From Lytechinus pictus (taxonomy: Eukaryota; Echinodermata; Echinoidea; Temnopleuroida; Toxopneustidae), in the NCBI RefSeq assembly GCF_037042905.1, contig NC_087245.1, positions 13,534,501-13,598,500 of the forward strand: 64,000 nt of DNA, read 5' to 3'. Both the position numbers and the translations under genes were made by a program. The notes beneath the pieces were generated by a model. That model did no database searches. It saw only the letters and a program-made list of their open reading frames with translations, and had not been told where the DNA came from. Of the stretch, positions 35,701-43,256 are shown piece after piece (positions within the stretch are counted from its first letter, which is position 1; every line of letters begins with the position of its first letter).

Positions 35701-36968
35701 GTGGTTCATCCCTGTACAGCAGTAATACTTCATCTTCAAGTTCTTACCGATCCTCCATCTATGCTAGAATACGTACGCTATTTAGTACTCGTCGTGACGG
35801 AGACGACTTTTCCGTTTTTCGTGGATCTCCTTCGGGTAATCTTCTATCCACATTTCATCCACAAAGCTCGGAAAACACACACTCTGAATCATCAGATGAA
35901 GAACATCCCGTCCAGAGCGGAGATCCTAATTCGTACAGACGATTATCATTTAGAGCGATAAGGAACGCGTTCCAAAATCAGTTGCACAGAACTCCTATGA
36001 CTAACTTGCTATCAGTGAGATCAAGTTTTTCACGGAGCACGGATAGAACGAGTACGGAAGGTTCGTTGCAGGATATATATTCTTTAGTTGCCGATGGGGA
36101 GGCCGAAGAGAAAAATGATGATTTTGTTTTCACAACTGACACAACAGCAAGGATGAAAGTACAACATACTTACTTCAAAGGCTGCACAGTTGGATATGAT
36201 CCTATTTCGCAGCCGGTACAGAGTACTGCAAACTTGATACCCAGTGGTTCAGACGGCGCTCCAGCAATGGATCAACAAGAAATAATTTTAGGACAACATG
36301 ACGCAGGTGATAGAGCAGGGATCACCAGACCACGAAAAATATTGCACACCTATTTCCAAGGACAGAATAGGTTATGGTCAGGTAGTTGTCGAAAGAGTTC
36401 ACTTGGGAGGCCATTGCCATCAATTCCCGATCGACATAGAGGAGATGATGACAGGGAGACACTGATAAACAGTGTCACGTATGAATCACTTTCTGTCGAT
36501 TCCAAGTTTGCTCTTGATCGGGAAACTGGTACTGATTCTTCAAAATCACGTGCCGATGATGATTCTGTACACAGACACGTAGACCGAAGCGAGAGGGATG
36601 GCGGAAACCTATCAGGGTATGAAGCCAGTGGGAGTACTGAATATCATCATGATGAATCAAATACTAAAGACCACTTACTGCATCACACCTCCCCTCATCC
36701 ACTCAATGATTTAGCATGCGCATGTACGGTAGATGATAGTCCTGACGATACACCATTTCCACACAGTGACCGCATTGTTCTAACGAAATCGAATAAAGAG
36801 CATGAGAGGGGTAAGGTATTAAGGAATTCATCGACCTGCAATGCGAGATCTGATAGCAATGAGCTACATGATGAATCAACATCAACTTCAGAAATAAGTC
36901 AGCTCTATAGTAAAATGAACAAAAGAAAGATTGTACATACGTATTTCAGAGGACATGCTCAAACTTAG
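26709..36968 (+). CDS. Type I membrane receptor with two CUB domains and HTYFxG-repeat tail
   Basis: Six exons join in frame: 26709-26796, 28631-28853, 32291-32421, 32824-33204, 33548-33807 and 35586-36968. The total is 2466 nt, exactly 822 codons with the TAG, or 821 aa. Introns are GT-AG. The order is signal peptide, CUB1 (two exons), CUB2 (one exon), stalk and transmembrane helix, then about 495 cytoplasmic residues. The tail has three copies of [KR]-[VI]-x-H-T-Y-F-x-G, an ITIM-like VTYESL, a YSKM (YxxM), a class I SH3-type RPLPSIP and a basic Ser site RRLSF. It has the same overall plan as the preceding gene, so I infer a paralogous or functionally related receptor. Ligand and partners are unknown. 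An in-frame ATG also lies upstream at 26616. I chose 26709 because it starts the signal peptide directly. Confidence 0.87.
27000..27050 (-). mobile_element. Fragment of SINE 3' tail
   Basis: The complement of AACATTTATAGGGCGCTTTA matches the AAGCGCNNTATAAATG tail shared by the three longer SINEs. The tRNA head is not seen. Confidence 0.5.
28240..28470. mobile_element. Foldback element (long hairpin) in intron 1 of gene 3
   Basis: ACTAAAGCATGAAACTTTCAC at 28270 and GTGAAAAGTTTCATGCTTTAGT ending near 28444 begin arms of about 95 bases. The arms meet around 28360 at GCCATTAACGGCCGAATATGGC. About 210-230 bp, ending some 160 bases before the CUB1 exon. Confidence 0.8.
28631..28853 (+). CDS. Exon 2: first part of CUB1 (gene 3)
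   Basis: It enters in phase 1 and leaves in phase 2. It contains IPFDTKGKSFQFTLNTPICY, LRLNFSSFEMNEGYDYVEVG and DSLLARF. The F-x-x-x...YDYVEV stretch is a clear CUB signature. The cysteine usually found before YDYVEV is absent. Confidence 0.82.
29127..31521. mobile_element. 2.4-kb foldback element with Tc1/mariner-like ends and TA duplication
   Basis: It begins CAGTGCGTCCCAAAAAAA just after TA (29125-29126) and ends with its complement GGGACGCACTG just before TA (31522-31523). The inverted repeats are long: ACTTTTGAAATGGCTGCCAA, GGAAAGCCAATAAAGTC and later blocks recur in complement for about 500 bases on each side. The left arm also contains an internal direct repeat (about 29400-29580 against 29760-29940). 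No transposase frame is seen, so it is non-autonomous. Shorter relatives lie at 38955-39397 (same ends) and 44050-44645 (same body). Confidence 0.85.
30288..30892. mobile_element. Nested MITE with TTAAAGGGGAATCC ends
   Basis: It starts TTAAAGGGGAATCCAGCC and ends GGTTGGATTCCCCTTTAA, with imperfect internal symmetry (GAAAGTTTGAAAGAAATCGG against its approximate complement). About 605 bp, no ORF. It sits in the centre of the 29127-31521 foldback, so it inserted later or became its core. Confidence 0.8.
32291..32421 (+). CDS. Exon 3: second part of CUB1 (gene 3)
   Basis: It enters in phase 2 and leaves in phase 1. It encodes GRVLPKDVVSLSSGMWIELL, then VEFTVTAEERQ, matching the CUB end (G-x-x-LP-x-x-I-x-S-x-x-x-x-x-x-V-x-F). 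Here the usual Leu-Cys-Gly is Ser-Gly, with no cysteine. Confidence 0.8.
32824..33204 (+). CDS. Exon 4: CUB2 (gene 3)
   Basis: 127 codons, phase 1 at both ends. It shows LECPTQSPSNITYPELGGNY, YRLWWIQTTPPCNITVYP, YDLVFLTENTTG, LVVFFTSNFEVQRPGFTFIL. It is CUB-like but only the first two cysteines are seen. Five N-glycosylation sequons (NIT, NIT, NTT, NLT, NST) indicate a heavily glycosylated surface. Confidence 0.82.
33548..33807 (+). CDS. Exon 5: stalk and transmembrane helix (gene 3)
   Basis: It enters in phase 1 and leaves in phase 0 before GTGAGT. A short stalk, then FYLIVVGVSAVAVAVSALLL and VAVVRCYISGSKTG. It is one helix of about 25 residues with a basic inner face. Confidence 0.88.
33998..35500. 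mobile_element. Composite repeat with GCTTCGCGCTCGC motif array in intron 5 of gene 3
   Basis: Approximate inverted ends are visible: AGGCAGATCCAGG at about 33998 and GCTGGATCCGCCCTG at about 35480. Between them, variants of GCTCGCGCTTCGCGCTCGCA recur at about 34211, 34410, 34471, 34807, 34926, 35081, 35171 and 35281, separated by AT-rich sequence. AATTACGCCACTG at 35369-35381 is the complement of a CAGTGGCGTAATT hAT-like end, so more than one element may be nested. No ORF. Confidence 0.6.
35586..36968 (+). CDS. Exon 6: long cytoplasmic tail with three HTYFxG repeats (gene 3)
   Basis: 460 codons in phase 0 to the TAG at 36966-36968. The first 80 residues are Ser-rich. Then come RRLSFRAIRNAF, an acidic patch, repeat 1 (MKVQHTYFKG, 36153-36182), repeat 2 (RKILHTYFQG, 36333-36362), RPLPSIPDR, SVTYESLSV (tyrosine at 36480), a His/Asp-rich part, YSKM (36906-36917) and repeat 3 (RKIVHTYFRG, 36924-36953) seven residues before the end. 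No catalytic domain is recognised. The repeat does not match a motif I know. Confidence 0.88.
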   Translation, partial: GSSLGRFISFSRYPDESFSESFSSGTLSSNTHSSGSFSGGSSLYSSNTSSSSSYRSSIYARIRTLFSTRRDGDDFSVFRGSPSGNLLSTFHPQSSENTHSESSDEEHPVQSGDPNSYRRLSFRAIRNAFQNQLHRTPMTNLLSVRSSFSRSTDRTSTEGSLQDIYSLVADGEAEEKNDDFVFTTDTTARMKVQHTYFKGCTVGYDPISQPVQSTANLIPSGSDGAPAMDQQEIILGQHDAGDRAGITRPRKILHTYFQGQNRLWSGSCRKSSLGRPLPSIPDRHRGDDDRETLINSVTYESLSVDSKFALDRETGTDSSKSRADDDSVHRHVDRSERDGGNLSGYEASGSTEYHHDESNTKDHLLHHTSPHPLNDLACACTVDDSPDDTPFPHSDRIVLTKSNKEHERGKVLRNSSTCNARSDSNELHDESTSTSEISQLYSKMNKRKIVHTYFRGHAQT

Positions 36969-37089
36969 AGTGACTTTGAAGCATTAATATACACATAATG
37001 GTGCTTGCGAAAACATGTTGGAAGGGAAAGAGGACCTGCCCATGAAGGATGTATGTTGGGGAGGAAATTATTATGTGCCCCTGGCATGC

Positions 37090-37630
37090 CGGGGGGGGGG
37101 GGGGGGGCACTTCCATTGACAAGTGGATACCATGCGCGACCACGGGGTCTCGAAAACCACCCTAAACAAGTATTTTCCATTTTCTGAAAATGCACCCCTT
37201 AACAAGTATTGGCGTATGAAACCCTACCCGTAACAAGTATTGGTAACAAAAAGATAACCTTGGCAAGTATCCCCAGTAGGCATGCAGCGATATTTTAAAT
37301 GTCACGGACGTCGGTTTTATCTTTACCTACATCATTGGGTTTAGAGTACGGCCCCATCTCCCACACCTCGCGCAAATCGGACTCTAAACACGTTGACTGT
37401 TTGGGCAAAAAGTACATCCTTTATAAAACCTTTTAGTTTTGTTTATACCCTCGCAAAATTTGACCCTAAACAGCATTCCTAGCGAAATAAATACCCTTTT
37501 TTTCATTATTTGAGGGTTTTTGACACCCTTATTACCTTAAGTATATCTTGAAAAAGACATAATTTTACGTGTTTTGGGGGGTTGCGCATGGTATCCACTC
37601 GTCAATGTAAGTGCCCCCCCCCCCCACCCG
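37090..37630. mobile_element. Inverted-repeat element, GTGGATACCA family copy 1
   Basis: Behind a long G run the left end reads GGGGCACTTCCATTGACAAG, then TGGATACCATGCGCGACC. The right end is the complement (GGTTGCGCATGGTATCCACT, then CGTCAATGTAAGTGCCCC), giving ends of about 40 bases. The inside contains repeated AACAAGTATTGG-type phrases. No ORF. Confidence 0.8.
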
Positions 37631-38954
37631 GTATCTGTGCTCAATTTATTAGGCCTACTATAATTTGCTAGATTGAATATAAATTCGTTTGAGCACGAAG
37701 GGATACTTATAACGGTCCTGTATCGCACAGTTTTGATATTTTGTCATTACGTATGCATCTTATGGGATTTTATTTTGGCTGACATAATGCAGGCCTACAA
37801 TGTAGCATACATTTTCCACCTATTTTGCTGGCCCTTGGACTTCTCCTCTCCTCTTTCTCTTCCCCTGCCCCCCCCCCCCTCTCTCTCTCTCTCTTTGTAA
37901 AATAGGGTAAGGGTGTGTGCGTGTGAGGGTGTGCGTGTGGGTGTATGCTGGTGCGGTGCGTGTGCTGTGTTGATGTAAAAGTAATTTCTTGTGCATTGGG
38001 GTAGACACATTAGTGCGAAATAATGCACCATGACGTGGGTTTTCTTTAGTTTATGAGGGGGGGGGGCATGAGATGAGTAACCTTTTCGTTGCATCGTTTC
38101 TCTATTTTTCCCATTTTTTCACTATCTTGGCCGGTTTTTATGTAGGCTTTCATTGATACTCCCTGTATATATTGAAATATCTTGATGTGTTTTTCTCTTT
38201 GTATCATAAATATGTATCATTCTTACAATAGAGGAAATAAATACTTATAAGCAAATACTTTACTTATTCTATCCTATCTTACCTTGAAAATATATTTGTC
38301 AAGGGGGAACCTCAAAGCAGGGGCTATACGGGGTATTTGAAAGGAGAAAGACGACTAAATATGAACTTTTTTTTTCAAATATCTTATTTGTATAAAAGGG
38401 TATGATGAGGTTAAACGAATCGGAACTCTCTTTTTTTTCTTTGTCCTTTTTTCTCCCTACATTTTTCCCATTTTTTCTCAATTTTCTTCCATTTCTTCCT
38501 CAGTTTCTCCCTAATTTTCTCACTTTCACTGCTTGGTAAATCACAGGGGATTCTCCACCCGTTGCGCAAACCGTGCCTCACTTTCATGAGGGAGGGGTCA
38601 CATTGGACTTTACATGAAAGAGCCAGGCTACTAAATATTGGTTTCTTTTCAATCATTCATTCTCAGATTTAGAATATATAGAACACCCTTTTATGCAGAA
38701 TTTTAAAGAAATTGATGTAAGCAACTGTTAATCCCAATGGCGTCTAAAAAGCCCCTGATATGAGATTTTATTGTAACTTTTTGGACGTGCTATTTTTCTT
38801 AAATTTCAGCAAATAAGAAGTTATATAAATGGAGATTACCCATAGGATGATATCTCCTTTAATGACTTTTGAATATGCGATTGAATTCTGTAGGTGCAGG
38901 CAATTTTCAGATTTTTTATCCACGAATGGATATTTGCAAATTGAAAATGTTATA

Positions 38955-39397
38955 CAGCGCGTCCCACAAAAAAGAGGAAACCCGTTTTCAGAGATAGATT
39001 TCACAATAAATAATTGTGTTTTTACCATAAATACTTCTGGTAAGAATGAAATCTCATCTTCAATTTGAGATAATCAGCTTAGCAAATCGTTCACGCGTGA
39101 CAGATTACAAACATTGAATATTAACATGTATTTTCATGGATCAGTGTGAGAAACATAACAATGAATACATAAGAAAAGCTAATGATGAGCCAATCGTCGA
39201 ATAAGCAGTATTCTTATCACAAACCAATCTTGTTCAATTTTTCTGCGCAAACTGGTTTCGACACTAAAATTTCAAACTCGTCTTCCTCAGTAATGCGTGA
39301 AGTGTTTGTCTCATGTTAGATCTCAAAATAAAGAAGAATAATTGAAATAAAAAAAAGACATGGGACTCCCGGTTTCCTTTTATTCTGGGACGCACTG
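38955..39397. mobile_element. MITE with Tc1/mariner-like ends and TA duplication
   Basis: CAGCGCGTCCCACAAAAAAG after TA, and CTGGGACGCACTG before TA. Ends of about 30 bases match with a few differences (GAGGAAACCCG against CGGTTTCCTTT). 443 bp, no ORF. Same terminal family as the element at 29127-31521. Confidence 0.82.
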
Positions 39398-39806
39398 TAC
39401 GAGTATGCCTTATATATTACATCTATTCATTATTTCATTAATTCATTTTAATTCATTTATAAAGAAAAAAATCAGTATGGCTGATTTTGACCATGGTCCC
39501 GATGCAACGGGCTAAAAATGAATTTGAAAATGGTATATGATGATATAATATATGAATATATATAATATATAGTAAATATTAATAAAAATAACAAAAACAT
39601 TGCTTATTGCATTTTATCATACCTGTGACGTACAACCCCTGACACCATCGACGACAGAACTAGCCAAGTCCATGTAAAGTACCGTGCAACTGTGCAGGTT
39701 CAGTCTGTAATTTAATATAAACAATAAACACTTGATAATTAGTCAACATGTCTTGCAACCAATACATTTTCTCACATGTATCATTAAATTACTTCTTTTT
39801 TTTTAC

Positions 39807-39832
39807 ATGCAAATAAATATCATCATGCAAAT
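39807..39832 (+). promoter_or_regulatory. Duplicated octamer (ATGCAAAT) sites
   Basis: ATGCAAAT, the POU-factor octamer, occurs at 39807-39814 and 39825-39832 within an 18-base tandem duplication (CATGCAAATAAATATCAT). It lies in the spacer between gene 3 and the NmrA-like gene. Regulatory use is only a possibility, since the sequence is AT-rich and may be chance. Confidence 0.25.
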
Positions 39833-40499
39833 AAATATCCATCTTGCTTGAAATACTAAGATTTTGTTGTATCGAGTGTCATTCTTTCAATATATGCTTA
39901 CATTAAGCTGAATTCTCACAACCTTCTATTAAATTAAACCTCTACTCAAGGCATTCTCATGAGCCTCTATCAGCTTTGAAATATCTCCACCTTGTCTGAC
40001 ATTGCCCTTTTTTGTCTCACATGAACTACACTAATTATCATAAATGTACTCCAAATTTATACGGACTTTGTTTTAGTCATAGCCCTTATATTAACTGTAA
40101 ACAAAGAACTCATAGTCATATTTTGTTGTAGTAAAAAAACCTACAAGTACTTGGTATTGTCACACAATAAGGAATAGCGCACTCTACGACACATTAACGT
40201 AAGTGCTCACGTACCCGATTCATTCCCGACCTTTCGTTTGAGGACGCGCACGCTTATTTACGACGGTAGTTGATTTTGGAAGAGACTTTTTGGGCCCGTC
40301 ATCATGGTCGTAAAATTCTGTCCTGCAATGCAAATTGTGTGACATGATATTTTTTTTCGTTTCGCATCTGCGACGGAAACATTCAATATGCGTTTCGTGT
40401 GCAAAATTCTGGTTGCTACTATGGTAACAGCGATTTATCCGATTTAGGACGACTTTCCAAATCCACTTTTGGTTCCTCCCTGAGCTCGAGAAGCCGCCC

Positions 40500-40792
40500 G
40501 GGGGGCCCACTCCCATTAAATAGTGGATACCAGGCGCGACCATACGTAAAAAGGGAAAGAGTGGGTAAGTACGTTACGTATAGGCATATGTAGCATTATA
40601 AGGGTGTCAAAAACGATGATTAAAATACTGAAAAACGGGATATATTTCCAATACTTGTAGGGTGTCACAACCCAAATACTTAAGAGATGCATTTTCATAA
40701 TCTGGAAAAGACTTACTTCCATTGTTTAGGGTGCTTTTCAAAACCCCATGGTCGCGCCTGGTATCCACTCATCAACGGAAGTGTACCCCCAG
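40500..40792. mobile_element. Inverted-repeat element, GTGGATACCA family copy 2
   Basis: Left CCCACTCCCATTAAATAG, then TGGATACCAGGCGCGACC. Right GGTCGCGCCTGGTATCCACT, then CATCAACGGAAGTGTACCCC. Shorter than copy 1 (about 290 bp) but with the same ends. Confidence 0.8.
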
Positions 40793-41969
40793 GGAAATCC
40801 CCCATTTCTGCGGAAAGTAAAACATACTGCCCATTACATTGTGTGCTAGAGGCATATCGTTTGTGTATAAGAGCAGGCAAATGAAGAAAACCCCGCAAAT
40901 TTAGATGTTTTTCCAGACGGTTTATGGCCTATTGCATGCTGTGTATATGTCAACGCATGCGGAAATGGTTCCGGCTGGAGAGGTGATCTGACTCATGGAA
41001 TCAATTGCCAGTGATCCACCAATAATGTACATTAAATGCAATATCGATTCGATGGACTGTATAATGATCTATATCTAAGCCTTAATTCGGTAAGTTTTTC
41101 CTTACTCAATATGTACTCGATTTGTCTGAAAAACCACTTTCTTATCCATGTCATAATCTACATTTCGCATGTCTCCAGCCAGCTGGAGTCATAGCCATGA
41201 TACAGGTACAGTCCCGCCGCGAGCTCAGCCAGGCAAATGGCATGGCATGCTGGTATCATAGAGCTATTCTAGCTCCATGCTGGTATCGTATGAAAGAGCA
41301 TTGCACACGAAAAGCAAGATCTATAGGGCCTGTATATAACACAAAGCTCAGCAATGATTGTAGAACAGTTTTCTACGTTTGATTGTATTGACTGTAACGT
41401 ACAATCAATCTGAAAATCGAGTCCATGATTAATTGTTAACTTTTGAGTTACCCGACTCTAATCTCGCGTTGTAGAGGATTGCGAAAGGTGCCTAATTATC
41501 CATTACGTAACACACTTAGCGTGCACTTTCACACGCACTTTCATTCACATATTGAAACTCAAGATACAGTAATTTGGCACTTCAAATAATCATACTTAAA
41601 TCCCATGAAATTATTATTAAATCAGTTGTATAGATAATTGAACTATTTAACTTCAAGATTAAATGCTCGTATACTCACATCATTTTTAAACCAAAATCAA
41701 TGGCATCGTCGGGCAACAAAACAACTCCAAACTCAGAATTTTTAGCAGCACGCTTTGACAACGCCCTCACTGGCCAACTCATATTTCGCCTCGAAATCAT
41801 CGCTTATGACGTCAGTCTCGACAATTCACACCCGACAATACCCATAAACAGTTTTTCAATTCAAAGTCTTGAAAATAGATGATTTTATAGACATGGGTGT
41901 TGCTATTTTTATGTTCAACTATAGAATGAATATACTTCAAGAAATTTTCAAAAAATATTTTTAAAACAA

Positions 41970-42141
41970 ATTACTCTCATCATACATATCCAACCCGCAA
42001 GAGAGTGAGAGTAAATATTATCGCTCATTTCTAGCACGTAAAACCACATCTCAACAATCCTTACGATTTAATGGTCCAAAAATATGGAATAACTTATCAG
42101 AATTTAAAGAATGCTCAACAGCCACTAGACTTACATATTCA
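41970..42141 (+). mobile_element. LINE ORF2 C-terminal remnant
   Basis: After one frame change near 42010 the plus strand reads KYYRSFLARKTTSQQSLRF, then NGPKIWNNLSEF and a stop at about 42141. G-P-K-x-W-N-x-L is the usual end of a non-LTR ORF2. A 3' tail may extend to about 42300. Confidence 0.7.
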
Positions 42142-42449
42142 TAAACAATTTACCGTTACATATACATCCTTGCAATTTTTAAGAAAAAAAATGGATTTTT
42201 AATGTTTTATTTGTTCAATTATTTATTGTCTTATAATGTACATGAAACAAATTAATGCTTTCCTGTTCTATGTAATTATTTCCCATTGTGTATTTCCCAT
42301 AGTAACAGAATCATGTTAAGCAGGGCCCGCTGGGAGAACAGTTTTCGGAACTATTAAAGACTATTAAAGAGGGTCGGTTCTCATAAGAGAGACCATTCCT
42401 CTAATCATGCTAATTAAAAGGAACTTTCGGTATCATGACTTATTGTGTA

Positions 42450-42680
42450 CAGGGGGTGGTCGACTAGGATGAAAAAGGGAGGGGCAGGCCACTGCGGCTC
42501 CCTTTGCTTTCTCAAGTAGTGAAAAAAGGGAAAAATGTGAAGAAATGAGGGAGAGTATATAAAAATGAAATATCTGGTCAGTTTAACTCAGTAATATCCT
42601 TAGGCCTATAATTTAATTGAGAAGAATACGCGACGCATTCATCACCCCCTCCACCGTCAAATACCCTGGCACCGCCCCTG
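42450..42680. mobile_element. Probable hAT-like short element
   Basis: It starts CAGGGGGTGG and ends ACCGCCCCTG, the CAGGGGYGG-type inverted end also seen at 57670 and 44157. No exact flanking duplication was found, so the call is tentative. Confidence 0.45.
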
Positions 42681-43111
42681 TTTGCTGGTTGTATACCGAC
42701 AAGCCCACAACCCACCAAATTTTGTAAACAATTCACTTTAATGGGATTGCTTCGAGTGTCAATAAAACAAATTTATTTTTTTGGTGGACTCTAGTTTTTC
42801 AATTTTATCACTCATGTATGACACGTATGACGCAACTGGACCATCTAAATAGTTCTGTGTTCCTTGGATACTCCATTGCTTTATTCGAAATCATCCAGCT
42901 TATATGGCTCTGTAACTTGGTACAATAGAAAGCATGCCCTGATGAACGAGTAAATGTAATTAATGGAACGGCGAGTCCTATATCTACTTTAGCCCCACCT
43001 GATACCCTGTCACTTTCTGATAGACATCTCCTTAACGGCATTTTGAAAATTTCTGGCAGTGTTAGCTCGACTCTCATCCTTTTATATCAGCTGAAAACGA
43101 TAAGGTACAGG

Positions 43112-43256
43112 ATGGAGAAATTGATCGTGGTTTGTGGAGCGACTGGGACTGTCGGAAAATCCGTTGTTTACGCCCTTCTTGAATCTAGTTCCTTGACAGT
43201 TCGAGGAATCACCAGTAATGTCAAGGGCTACACGGCCACATCACTTGCTGAATTAG
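43112..43256 (+). CDS. NmrA-like exon 1: NADP-binding loop
   Basis: It leaves in phase 1. It encodes the first beta-alpha-beta unit, with GATGTVG as the glycine-rich dinucleotide loop and VRGITSNV as the second strand, where NADP phosphate is normally bound by a basic residue (Arg in VRG). Confidence 0.88.

Larger units (their letters stand above)
36969..43111. other. Intergenic region between gene 3 and the NmrA-like gene
   Basis: No gene recognised. An AATAAA at 38236-38241 is a possible poly(A) signal for gene 3. Contents: two relatives of one inverted-repeat family (37090-37630 and 40500-40792), CT and GT tracts (37850-37960), a mariner-like MITE (38955-39397), duplicated octamer-like ATGCAAAT sites (39807-39832), a LINE 3' end (41970-42141) and a hAT-like element (42450-42680). 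The rest is AT-rich. Confidence 0.6.

Noticed and set aside
37795-38094. Minus-strand open frame of 99 residues
   Set aside because: It arises from CT and GT low-complexity tracts after gene 3 and has no domain.
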